This document shows, in pieces, positions 44,311 to 52,605 of a stretch of DNA of 64,000 nt (position 1 is its first letter; every line of letters begins with the position of its first letter). The stretch comes from 66-474 sp044464225 (GTDB lineage Bacteria > Pseudomonadota > Gammaproteobacteria > Xanthomonadales > Rhodanobacteraceae). Made by a program: the position numbers and the translations under genes. Where the stretch lies: positions 96,399-160,398 of the forward strand of contig JBIQLN010000005.1 in the NCBI GenBank assembly GCA_044464225.1, read 5' to 3'. The notes under the pieces are model-generated. The model worked only from the letters and a program-made list of their open reading frames with translations. It was not told where the DNA came from and ran no database searches.

Positions 44311-44656
44311 CGTTCGCGTGGGCGTCGTGGCAGGCGAGGCGCATGCCTTCATTCCGTCGATGCATCGCGGAAGGATGACGAAGGTGGCAAGGTGTTTTCG
44401 CGGATCGGGCTGGGCATGCGAAGTCCACCCACGTGAACATGTCGGGCTTCCCCGGATGAAACCCGGGTCAGCCCAACCTGCGAAGGACTCTCGCGGGTTG
44501 GGCTGAGCGAAGCGAAGCCCACCACGCGAAAAAACGTTCGACTTCCCGGCAGAGCGGGGCCAGTCCAACCCGCAGATGCAGGCCGCCATCGCGGCGGCTG
44601 GTCACGTTCGCCAACCGAAGCGGTTCGCCCGCGGATCGAGCGAAACCGCGTGTTCC
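44311..44656. other. Convergent intergenic region with REP-like palindrome
   Basis: 346 bp between convergent S9 peptidase and bamD genes. It carries a 15-bp stem at 44469-44505 flanked by GAGCGAAGCGAAGCCC, the style of extragenic palindromes in this order. A shorter related CCAACCCGC occurs at 44564. No gene seen. Confidence 0.6.
44469..44505. repeat. REP-like palindrome / bidirectional terminator
   Basis: CAGCCCAACCTGCGA (44469-44483) pairs with TCGCGGGTTGGGCTG (44491-44505) with one T-G wobble and a 7-nt loop. It lies between convergent genes and lacks a T-run. Confidence 0.65.
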
Positions 44657-45499
44657 TCAATGCGCGCTCGTCAGCGGGATCAGCCGCCAGGCCCACGAAT
44701 GGTGCTTCGGCCAGCGACCCGGATTCTGCAGGTAGGGATGATCCGGGTAGTTGAGCTTCAGCACGTCGGTGGTCTGGTCGGCCAGTTTCTGCTGGCCCAG
44801 CAGGTGATAGCTCTTGGCCAGCACGGCCAGCGCATCGGCGACCTGCGGGGCCTGCTGGTAGTGCGACACGATGTATTTCGCGCGATCGGCCGAGGCGATG
44901 TAGGCCTGCCGCTGCAGGTAGAACTCCGCCACGTTCAGTTCCGCCTGCGCCAGCTGGTTGCGCAGGTAGATCATGCGCTGGCGTGCGTCCGCGGCATAAC
45001 GCGTGTTGGGAAAGCGGGCGATCAGCGTGTTGAAATCATCGAACGACTGCAGTGCGTAGCCCTGGTCGAAGCGCGAGGGGCTGATGCCGGCCATCCGCTG
45101 CAGCGAGGTTTCGGTCCGGTCGAAGTTGATCAGGCCGCGCAGGTAGTACGCGTAGGCAATATGCTTTTGGGTCGGGTAGGTCTTGATGAATTCGTTGATG
45201 GTGGAATACGCGTCGTCGGGCTTGTCGTCCTTGTATTGCGCGTAGGCCAGTTCGATCTGCGACTGCTCGTTGTAGGAACCGTACGGGAAGCGCGCGATCA
45301 GCTTCTGGTACACGGTTTCGGCCGTGCCCCAGTTGCCGTCCTGCGACAGGTCATGCGCGCGCTGGTACAACTGTTCCACGGTCATGGTGTTCAGGGTGTC
45401 GCGCTTGCCGTGATGGAACAGCGAGCAGGCGCCCACCGCGAACAGCAATGGCAGGAACAGCGCGAATTTGAGCAGCGGTGCGGAGCGTCGGAATGGCAT
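44657..45499 (-). CDS. bamD: Outer membrane assembly lipoprotein BamD
   Basis: 280 aa lipoprotein of the beta-barrel assembly (BAM) complex. The signal ends in FAVGAC with lipidated C25. Five TPR-like repeats follow, including WGTAETVYQKLIARFPYGSYNEQSQIELAYAQYK and the YPTQKHIAYAYYLRGL block characteristic of BamD/ComL. It is divergent from rluD, the arrangement seen in many gammaproteobacteria including E. coli. Essential in most species. Confidence 0.95.
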   Translation of the reverse strand: MPFRRSAPLLKFALFLPLLFAVGACSLFHHGKRDTLNTMTVEQLYQRAHDLSQDGNWGTAETVYQKLIARFPYGSYNEQSQIELAYAQYKDDKPDDAYSTINEFIKTYPTQKHIAYAYYLRGLINFDRTETSLQRMAGISPSRFDQGYALQSFDDFNTLIARFPNTRYAADARQRMIYLRNQLAQAELNVAEFYLQRQAYIASADRAKYIVSHYQQAPQVADALAVLAKSYHLLGQQKLADQTTDVLKLNYPDHPYLQNPGRWPKHHSWAWRLIPLTSAH

Positions 45500-45580
45500 C
45501 GGACAAGTCTTGGCGAACGCGGCAAGGTGGATTCGGCATGATAGCGGAATCCCCATCGGCCATCCGGCGGGGGCGCCGGC

Positions 45581-46546
45581 GTGGCTGAACGGGCGTCCCG
45601 CGCGGAGATACCGCCCGACCTGGCCGGGCAACGCTTCGACCAGATCCTGCCCGGGTTGTTCCCGGGGCATTCGCGCTCGCACCTGGCCGGTGAGGTCAAG
45701 GCCGGGCGCATCCGGCTGGACGGCCGCGAAGTGCCGCCACGCACGCTGGTTCGCGGCGGCGAGATCGTCGATTGGCAGCGTTCCGACGCGCCGGTGCTGG
45801 GCGATCGGCCCGAGGCCATCGATCTCGAAATCATGTTCGAGGACGACCACCTGCTGGTGCTCGACAAGCCGGCCGGGCTGGTGGTGCATCCGGGTGCGGG
45901 CAATCCGGCCGGCACGTTGTTGAACGCGTTGCTGCACCATGATCCGAAGCTGGCGCAGATTCCCCGCGCCGGCATCGTGCACCGGCTGGACAAGGACACC
46001 TCGGGCCTTCTGGTGGTAGCGCGCTCGCTGCCGGCGCAAACCGCATTGGTGGCGATGCTGGCCGCGCGCGACATCCATCGCCGCTACGTCGCGGTCGTCA
46101 ACGGCGTGCCGGTCGCGGGTGGCACCGTCGACGCGCCGCTGGACCGCCACCCGACCGATCGGCTGCGTCGCGCGGTGCAGGAGGGCGGTCGCCCGGCCGT
46201 CACGCATTACCGCGTGCGCGAGAAATTTCGCGCGCATGCGTTGCTGCAGTGCGAGCTGGAAACCGGCCGTACCCACCAGATCCGCGTGCACATGGCGCAC
46301 GCGGGTTGGCCGCTGGTCGGCGATCCGCTGTACGGCCGTGGCCTGAAATTGCCGCGCGGTGCGGCGCCGCGGCTCGCGGAAGCGTTGCGCGGCTTCAGGC
46401 GCCAGGCCCTGCATGCCGAACACCTGGCGTTCGCGCATCCGGTCACGGGCGACGCATTGGCGTTCGACGCCGAGCCGCCTCGTGATCTCCTCGACCTGCT
46501 GGACGCGCTGCGCGAGGATGCGGTGTCCGGGGACAGCCATGGCTGA
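45581..46546 (+). CDS. rluD: 23S rRNA pseudouridine synthase RluD
   Basis: 321 aa; makes pseudouridines 1911, 1915 and 1917 of 23S rRNA. S4 RNA-binding domain about 15-75, then the RluA-type catalytic domain with HRLDKDTSG, catalytic D137, and ETGRTHQIRVHM. The start is GTG 45581 (MAERASRAEIP); no better ATG lies in frame before the S4 domain. It overlaps pgeF by 8 bp. Confidence 0.95.
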   Translation: MAERASRAEIPPDLAGQRFDQILPGLFPGHSRSHLAGEVKAGRIRLDGREVPPRTLVRGGEIVDWQRSDAPVLGDRPEAIDLEIMFEDDHLLVLDKPAGLVVHPGAGNPAGTLLNALLHHDPKLAQIPRAGIVHRLDKDTSGLLVVARSLPAQTALVAMLAARDIHRRYVAVVNGVPVAGGTVDAPLDRHPTDRLRRAVQEGGRPAVTHYRVREKFRAHALLQCELETGRTHQIRVHMAHAGWPLVGDPLYGRGLKLPRGAAPRLAEALRGFRRQALHAEHLAFAHPVTGDALAFDAEPPRDLLDLLDALREDAVSGDSHG

Positions 46547-47315
46547 CGTGCCGGCATCGTGGCTGGTCCCCGACTGGCCCGCGCCGCCGGGTGTGCGCGC
46601 CGTGACCACGACGCGCGAGATGCCCGATGGAAGCTCGCGGTCGCCATACGGCTTCAATGTCGGCACGCGCTGCGGCGATGATCCTGGGTCCGTTGCGCGC
46701 AACCGCGCATTGCTTCGCGAAACGCTGTCGTTGCCCTCCGGGCCGCGCTGGCTGCGGCAGGTGCACGGCACTCGCGTCGCGATCGATCCGGCGCCCGATG
46801 AACCGGCAGCCGACGCCGCGGTGACGCGTGGTCGCGGGGTCGTGCTGGCGATCCAGACCGCCGATTGCCTGCCGGTGCTGTTCTGCACCGACCATGGCTC
46901 CGAAATCGGCGCCGCGCACGCGGGCTGGCGCGGACTGTCGGCGGGCGTGCTGGAAAGCACCCTGGCTGCGATGCAATGCCCGTGTGAAAGCATTATCGCC
47001 TGGCTCGGGCCCGCAATCGCCGCGCCTTCCTACGAAGTCGGTGGCGAAGTGCGCGACGCGTTTCTCGCGCACGATCCCGCCGCAGCCACGGCCTTCAGCG
47101 TCACGCGGCCGGATCACTGGCTGTGCGACTTGTACGAACTCGCACGCCAACGCCTGCGCGCCAGCGGCATCGCGCGCATCTTCGGCGGCGGCCTCGACAC
47201 CTTCACCGATCCGCGCCTGCATTCCTACCGCCGCGATGGCGCGCGCAGCGGGCGGATGGTGAGCCTCATCTGGCTGAAACCTGCGGTGGAGGCAGCCACG
47301 ACGCACGTTCGGTGA
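46539..47315 (+). CDS. pgeF: Multicopper-polyphenol-oxidase-fold protein PgeF (YfiH)
   Basis: 258 aa. The zinc triad is present: H76 (RQVHGT), C110 (TADCLPV) and H127 (AHAGWRG). The family was annotated as laccase but later shown to act on nucleosides and, in E. coli, as peptidoglycan editing factor removing wrongly made UDP-MurNAc-L-Ser. It overlaps rluD. In E. coli clpB follows directly; here clpB lies 12 kb further on. Confidence 0.93.
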   Translation: MADVPASWLVPDWPAPPGVRAVTTTREMPDGSSRSPYGFNVGTRCGDDPGSVARNRALLRETLSLPSGPRWLRQVHGTRVAIDPAPDEPAADAAVTRGRGVVLAIQTADCLPVLFCTDHGSEIGAAHAGWRGLSAGVLESTLAAMQCPCESIIAWLGPAIAAPSYEVGGEVRDAFLAHDPAAATAFSVTRPDHWLCDLYELARQRLRASGIARIFGGGLDTFTDPRLHSYRRDGARSGRMVSLIWLKPAVEAATTHVR

Positions 47316-47427
47316 TGCCTTGTGCGTTACAGAACGACGGGAGGCTCGGCTGGCGATGGGGCGCTGTTGCCGCCAATCAATGCCGGCGATCGCGCTGGGT
47401 ACGCTGCCGGCTCCAGGCGCTGACGTT

Positions 47428-49935
47428 TCACCGCCGCAGCAACAACAGCGGCGAGGTCCGCAACACGCTGCGCGTCCCGGCCAGCCCCAGCAGGGCAACC
47501 GCGAGTGTCGATAGTACCGCCGCAATGATCAGCGGTACCCATGGCGGCTCGAACGCGCGGATGCGGAACACCGACTGCGCGAGCCAGAGGCCACCCAGTG
47601 CCGCCGCGAACATCGCGGTGAAACCCGAGATCGCACCCAGCAATCCGAATTCGCACAGCGCCGCCAGCCGCAACTGATCGCGGCGCGCGCCCAGCGTGCG
47701 CAGCAATGCCGCTTCGTGGCGGCGCTCGGCGGCGCTCATGGTCAACGCGGCGGCCAGCACCAGTGCGCCGGCCAGCAAACTGAAGGCCAGCACCCAGCGC
47801 GCGGCGGCGCTCACTTGCGCCACGATCTGGCGGGCGCGGTCGAGCAATGCGTCCACGTCGATCAAGGAAAGATTGGTGAATGTGCGCGAGAACCCCGCGA
47901 GTTCCTGCGCGTGGCCGGGCGGAAGATGGAAGCTCGCGATCCACGTATGCGGCAGCGCCGCCCCGTGCGCCGGGTCAAGCATCACGAAGAAGTTGACATT
48001 GAAGCGGCTCCAGTCCACTTCGCGGATGCTGGTCAGCGTGGCATCGATCCGCGTGTCGCCGATCAGGAACGTGAGCCGGTCACCGAGGTGCAAATCGAAT
48101 CGCCGTATCCAGGCCACGTCCAGCGAGACTTCCGCATTGTGCGCATCGGGCGCGAACCACTGTCCGGCGATGATGCGGTTGGCCGGAGGGAGCGCGGCGC
48201 TCCACGAAAACCGGACCTGCCGGTCCGCGTCCTGGCGGGCCTCACGGTCGTGAAAGGCCATGCGATCGACATCCGCGCCGTTGATCGCGACCAGCTTGCC
48301 GACCGCGACGGGCATGGCATTGAAGCGCGTCGCGCCGAGCTTCGCGAGCGCCTCGTGCATGGGCGCGCGTTGCGCGTCCTGGACGTTGACCACGAACCAG
48401 TTCGGCGTATCCGGCGGCAGCTCGCGGCGCCAGTTGTCGAGCAGCGCGGGCGCGACCACCGCGAGCAGAAGCAGCGCCGTCAGGCCCAGCGTGATCGCGC
48501 AGGATTGCACCAGGCTCAGGACCCGACGGCGCACCAGCGCACTCGCGCCCAGCCGCAGCGCCGGGTGCAGGCGCGCGGCAAAGCGTCGCACCAGCCACAG
48601 CGCGGCGAGCGTCAGCATCGAAGTGAGCACCGCTGCACCCGCCAGTGACACGGCCAGTACACCCGCCAGTTTCCAGCTTCCCGTCTGCAGGGCGATCAGT
48701 CCGAGCGCGACCGCGACGGGCACGAGGTAGAGCAGGTCGAAGCGCCGCGGCGCATGGGCGGCGCTCTGGCGGAACACCGCGACCGGCGGCACGGATTTCA
48801 ACTTCGCCAGCGGTGGCAGCGCGAAGCCGGCGAGCACCGCGAGCCCGATGCCGGCCGCCGCGATGGCCGGGCCGGGCGGCAACGGCGCCTGCTGCGCGGC
48901 GGGCGGCAACAGACCGTGCGCATAGGCGAACGCTATCGCAGCGAGCGCCAGCGCGATGCCTGCGCCGGCGAATGCCGCGAGCACCGCCGGCAGCGCCAGC
49001 GTCCACGCGAGGCTGCCGAATGCGAATCGCGACGAGGCGCCGAGCGCACGCAGCAACGCGATCTCGTCGGTCTTGCGGCGCGCATAGCGTTGCGCCGACA
49101 ACGCCACCGCGATGCCGGCCAGCAACGCTGCAAGCAGGGCTGCGAGGCGCAGGAAGGTGCCGGCGCGATCGAACGCCACCGCAAGGCGCTGCTGCACTTC
49201 CTCCGGCGTGACCATGCGTGCATCGCTCGGCAGGTGCCCCCTGGCCCACGCGCGATAAGCATCCACCGGCGCGACCGCGCCGGCGACCAGCAGGCGATGC
49301 CGGGCGCGGCTGCCGGTGCCGAGCAGGCCCGCGGTTTTTGCGTCCGCCAGCGCCATCACCGCGCGCGGTGCCAGCGCGACCAGATCGCCACCGCCGGGCT
49401 GTTGCTCGATTTGCCCGGCCACCACGAGATGCATGCCGCCGACCTGCACGCGTTGGCCGGGTCGGAGATCGAGTGCGACGAGTGCACGATGGTCCATGTA
49501 AACCTGGCCCGCCGGTGGCGCATGCATCGTTCGACCGACGCCGTCGCGGCCCGTGACGACCAGCTTCCCCCGCAGCGGCCATGCCGCGTCGGCCGCCACC
49601 ACCTGCAACAACTGGCTGCGGTCGTTCGCGAACGCGACGCTCGGGAATTCGGCGAGCGCGCTGGTGCGAAGGTCCAACGCGTGCGCGTGCCGGACGAATT
49701 CCGCGGGCAGGGGCGTGGCGGCATTGATGCCGAGGTCGCCGCCGATCAGTTCCGCCGCGCTCATCAGTACCGCGCGTTGCACACGCGCGGCCAGCGTCGC
49801 CACCGCCCCCAGTACCACGACCGACAGCAGCAACGCGCCGATCAGCATCCGCAATTCCGGCAGCCGCCATTCGCGGCGCAGCGTGCGCAGCGCGTGCCGC
49901 GTGCCGGTCATCCGGCCGGTCAGCCGGAATGTCAT
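47428..49935 (-). CDS. ABC transporter permease, FtsX/YbbP-like
   Basis: 835 aa membrane protein with a first membrane helix (about 30-50), a periplasmic domain, a cluster of helices in the centre (FtsX-type, with LAALLAALLAGIAVALSAQRYARRKTDEIALLRALG) and a second FtsX domain at the C-terminus (HEAALLRTLGARRDQLRLAALCEFGLLG). This duplicated FtsX layout matches YbbP. It overlaps the ATPase gene at 49932 by 4 bp. YbbAP, beside tesA, is thought to act as a MacB-like mechanotransmission or lipid-related system; the cargo is unknown. Confidence 0.92.
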   Translation of the reverse strand: MTFRLTGRMTGTRHALRTLRREWRLPELRMLIGALLLSVVVLGAVATLAARVQRAVLMSAAELIGGDLGINAATPLPAEFVRHAHALDLRTSALAEFPSVAFANDRSQLLQVVAADAAWPLRGKLVVTGRDGVGRTMHAPPAGQVYMDHRALVALDLRPGQRVQVGGMHLVVAGQIEQQPGGGDLVALAPRAVMALADAKTAGLLGTGSRARHRLLVAGAVAPVDAYRAWARGHLPSDARMVTPEEVQQRLAVAFDRAGTFLRLAALLAALLAGIAVALSAQRYARRKTDEIALLRALGASSRFAFGSLAWTLALPAVLAAFAGAGIALALAAIAFAYAHGLLPPAAQQAPLPPGPAIAAAGIGLAVLAGFALPPLAKLKSVPPVAVFRQSAAHAPRRFDLLYLVPVAVALGLIALQTGSWKLAGVLAVSLAGAAVLTSMLTLAALWLVRRFAARLHPALRLGASALVRRRVLSLVQSCAITLGLTALLLLAVVAPALLDNWRRELPPDTPNWFVVNVQDAQRAPMHEALAKLGATRFNAMPVAVGKLVAINGADVDRMAFHDREARQDADRQVRFSWSAALPPANRIIAGQWFAPDAHNAEVSLDVAWIRRFDLHLGDRLTFLIGDTRIDATLTSIREVDWSRFNVNFFVMLDPAHGAALPHTWIASFHLPPGHAQELAGFSRTFTNLSLIDVDALLDRARQIVAQVSAAARWVLAFSLLAGALVLAAALTMSAAERRHEAALLRTLGARRDQLRLAALCEFGLLGAISGFTAMFAAALGGLWLAQSVFRIRAFEPPWVPLIIAAVLSTLAVALLGLAGTRSVLRTSPLLLLRR

Positions 49936-50606
49936 GCCACGTGCGCCCGGGCGCGGCCGTCGACGAGGTCGAAGATGCGCGCACAGCGACCCGCCAGCGC
50001 CGGATCGTGCGTCACCACGATCAATGTTGTGTGGTGTTCGCGGTTCAACGCGAACAGCAGATCGGCGATCGCGTCGCGACTGGTATGGTCGAGGTTGCCG
50101 GTGGGCTCGTCCGCGAACAGGATGCGCGGTTCGTGCACGAATGCGCGCGCGATCGCCACGCGCTGCTGCTCGCCGCCGGACAGTTGGCGCGGGTAGTGCG
50201 CGCGGCGCGGCTCCAGGCCCACGGCGGCCAACGCGTTTCGCGCGCGCGTCGCGGCGTCCGGCGTGGCATCCAGTTCCAGCGGCAGCATCACGTTTTCTTC
50301 CGCCGTCAATGCCGGCAGCAAATGAAAGGACTGGAACACGAAGCCGACCAGCTTCAGCCGCAATCGCGCGCGCGCTTCCTCGTCCAGGCTTTCGAGCGCA
50401 TGGCCGTCCAGCCGCACGCTGCCATGGCTGGGCAGGTCCAGCCCGGCGAGCAATCCGAGCAACGTGGTCTTGCCGGAACCCGACGCGCCGGTGATCGCCA
50501 CGGTTTCCCCGGCATTCACATCCAGGCTGACATCGTCAAGAATGTCCAGCCGGCCCGTCGGCCCCTCGACGTGCTTGCCGATTCCCCGTGCGGAAATGAA
50601 CGCCAT
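49932..50606 (-). CDS. ABC transporter ATPase, YbbA-like
   Basis: 224 aa ATPase of the MacB/LolD type. Walker A GASGSGKTTLLGLLAGL, Q-loop FVFQSFHLLPALTAEENVMLPLEL, signature LSGGEQQRVAIARAF, Walker B ILFADEPTGNLD and H-loop VVTHD are complete. Start chosen at 50606; the start codon overlaps that of the divergent esterase gene, as between YbbA and TesA in other bacteria. Partner of the permease immediately downstream. Confidence 0.95.
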   Translation of the reverse strand: MAFISARGIGKHVEGPTGRLDILDDVSLDVNAGETVAITGASGSGKTTLLGLLAGLDLPSHGSVRLDGHALESLDEEARARLRLKLVGFVFQSFHLLPALTAEENVMLPLELDATPDAATRARNALAAVGLEPRRAHYPRQLSGGEQQRVAIARAFVHEPRILFADEPTGNLDHTSRDAIADLLFALNREHHTTLIVVTHDPALAGRCARIFDLVDGRARAHVA

Positions 50607-51255
50607 GGTTGCCCGACTGTCGTCTGTCCTGCCGTTGTCCATCGTGTGGTGCCTTGTCGTGTGGTTGGCGGTGCCGGTGGCGCAGGCCGCATCCCCATCG
50701 CGCACGATCCTGCTGGTGGGCGATTCGTTGTCCGCCGCCCACAACATCGAAGTCGGCGCGTCGTGGCCGGCGTTGCTGCAAAAGCGTCTTGCCGATATGC
50801 GTCCGCCGCGTACGCTCGTCAATGCCAGCATCAGCGGCGAGACGACTGCGTCGGCCGTCGCGCGATTGCCGGCGCTGTTGAAACGCTACCAGCCCGGCAT
50901 CGTGATCCTGGAGCTTGGCGGCAATGATGGCCTGCGCGGCCTCCCGTTGTCCGAAATCCGCGCCAATCTGTCGCAGATGGTGGGCGAAGCACAGGCCAGC
51001 GGCGCGCGCGTGCTGCTGCTCGGGATCGAACTGCCGCTCAACTACGGCCCGCAATACCGCACCGGATTGCGCGCGATCTACGCAGACATCGCGCGTGATC
51101 GGCATGCGCCGCTGGTGCCGTTCCTGCTCGATGGCATCGCGCTCGATCCGAAACTGATGCAACCCGATGGACTGCATCCCACCGCGGCGGCGCAACCGCG
51201 GGTGCTGGCGAACGTCTGGCCGCGGCTCGAGCCGATGCTTGCGGCGGACAAATAG
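50605..51255 (+). CDS. tesA: Arylesterase / thioesterase I (TesA-like SGNH hydrolase)
   Basis: 216 aa periplasmic SGNH esterase. Signal peptide 1-28 (ends AQA). Block I GDSLSA carries nucleophile S41; block III GGNDGLRG and block V DGLHPT supply Asn and the Asp/His pair. Family members cleave acyl-CoAs, lysophospholipids and aryl esters. An in-frame ATG at 50596 is an alternative start. Divergent from, and overlapping at the start codon with, the ybbA-like gene. Confidence 0.94.
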   Translation: MVARLSSVLPLSIVWCLVVWLAVPVAQAASPSRTILLVGDSLSAAHNIEVGASWPALLQKRLADMRPPRTLVNASISGETTASAVARLPALLKRYQPGIVILELGGNDGLRGLPLSEIRANLSQMVGEAQASGARVLLLGIELPLNYGPQYRTGLRAIYADIARDRHAPLVPFLLDGIALDPKLMQPDGLHPTAAAQPRVLANVWPRLEPMLAADK

Positions 51256-51437
51256 CCTGCCGAATTCCAGCATCTTGCATGGAGCGCGGTCCGTTCCGCC
51301 CGTCAGCCGGTTGCATTCCGCGGCTGGACAGCGTTTCGAAGACGCGCGAATGTGGCGACCCGTCGGCCGCGACGTTCTCCCGGGGCACGCCTCGCGGGAT
51401 TCTTCGAACCAGATTTCGAAATCACGGGTGGCGAAAG

Positions 51438-51463
51438 GGCAACCCCCGTTTTCGGGGGTTGCC
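51438..51463. terminator. Bidirectional hairpin between tesA and PEP-CTERM gene
   Basis: GGCAACCCCCG (51438-51448) pairs perfectly with CGGGGGTTGCC (51453-51463), loop TTTT. It sits between convergent genes, 18 bp past the PEP-CTERM stop, and likely ends both transcripts though T-runs are short. Confidence 0.75.
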
Positions 51464-51481
51464 ATGATCAACGGGCCGGGT

Positions 51482-52252
51482 TCAACCCATGCGCCGGCGC
51501 AGGCCCAGGAAGCAGCCGATCATCAGCACACCGACTCCGAACATGCCCAGGCCTGCCGGTTCCGGAACGCTCATCGGCGGCGTGTTGGTGCAGACACCGC
51601 TGCCGTTGGCATCGCGTCCGTTGCCGCTCACGATCCAGCCGCTGCATCCCCCGGTGATGCCTTGCACGTGTGCCGCCGACCACCAGTTGCTTCCATTGCC
51701 CATGAAGGGATTGCCGGTCAGCGCTTGCGTGAATGTCAGCGTGTACACCGCCGAGTCGCTTCCCGTGAAGCGGGTGCCGGAAGACCAGCCGAAGGCCAGG
51801 TTGAAAGTGCCGGGCACCGAGCCGGTGTTGTAGCTGCCGCCGAAGAGTGCGGTGTCCGCGCAGACGCCGGACGTGCAGGAAATCGACGCAAGCGATGGGC
51901 CGAGATAGAACGCCCAGCCAACAGTTGCGTCGCTGCTGCCCACGCCCTGAAGGAAATCCGGGGCGCCGAGGTTGGAGGTGAGCGTGAGGGTGCCGGTGCT
52001 CTCGCCCTCGGTGGAGGCGAAAGTGGCCGTCAGCCAGGGTGCCATCCCGTCGGGCGTGTTGCCGGCGTAGACGGTGTCCAGCGTGATCGTGGCCGAGATC
52101 GGAATCGGGCCAGGTGCACCACCGCAACCCACCGCCTGGGTCTGGAGCGGTTGGCCTCCGGGCACGGCAATAAAAAGACAGGCGCGCGCGGGTGCGACCA
52201 CACCCAGTGCGAGAACCATCATGAACATCATGAAAACCGAAAACTTCTTCAT
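51482..52252 (-). CDS. PEP-CTERM sorted extracellular protein
   Basis: 256 aa. Signal peptide 1-24, a beta-rich Gly/Ser/Thr middle with six or more Cys residues, then the PEP-CTERM signal VPEPAGLGMFGVGVLMIGC followed by LRRR. Such tails are recognised by exosortase (EpsH), cleaved and sorted to the surface or exopolysaccharide. The middle has no fold I recognise. A sigma54-type promoter lies 75-100 bp upstream, matching the known link between PEP-CTERM genes and the PrsK/PrsR two-component system. No exosortase gene is in this window. Confidence 0.9.
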   Translation of the reverse strand: MKKFSVFMMFMMVLALGVVAPARACLFIAVPGGQPLQTQAVGCGGAPGPIPISATITLDTVYAGNTPDGMAPWLTATFASTEGESTGTLTLTSNLGAPDFLQGVGSSDATVGWAFYLGPSLASISCTSGVCADTALFGGSYNTGSVPGTFNLAFGWSSGTRFTGSDSAVYTLTFTQALTGNPFMGNGSNWWSAAHVQGITGGCSGWIVSGNGRDANGSGVCTNTPPMSVPEPAGLGMFGVGVLMIGCFLGLRRRMG

Positions 52253-52605
52253 CGAGTTGCTCCGTAAGGCCTTGGGCGTTGCCGCCTCCCCGGACTGCGG
52301 CCGAACGGGCGGCCCTCACCGCCTGAACGCGCGGGCGGACGCAACTTCCATGCCATGGATCATGTATTTGATTCGGCTGGAAAAAATTCGACCTGCAATC
52401 CCGACCCGGCCCGAACTGTAAAGTTTCCTGGCGAGCTGCGTCGGTCGTCTCGTTCCGCTGCACGCCGATGTGCTTGTTTTTACAGGGTTCGTTCGGGCCA
52501 GAGGCTGCAATCATGAAAGCGTAAAGTCTGCCGACGGTTTGCGGGGAGCCACACCCGTCGCGAACTTCGCCGCGCGGCGGCGATTCCCTGGCGATGCGCC
52601 ACCCA
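52253..52605. other. Region upstream of PEP-CTERM gene
   Basis: 353 bp holding the PEP-CTERM leader and sigma54 promoter (right side of the leader) and, near 52376-52390, an AT-rich run with six A that could be an upstream activator region. The last part is the 3' end of the fusion gene transcript. No further gene seen. Confidence 0.5.
52340..52355 (-). promoter_or_regulatory. Sigma54-type promoter of the PEP-CTERM gene
   Basis: On the minus strand TGGCATGGAAGTTGC reads as TGGCAY-N5-TTGC, the -24/-12 consensus with exact spacing. Transcription would start near 52329, giving a 5' leader of about 77 nt before the ATG at 52252, which has a GGAG ribosome site. Confidence 0.75.

Noticed and set aside
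44311..44656. Transposon end at the palindrome
   Set aside because: No transposase, target duplication or terminal repeats; placement between convergent genes fits a REP-like or terminator element.
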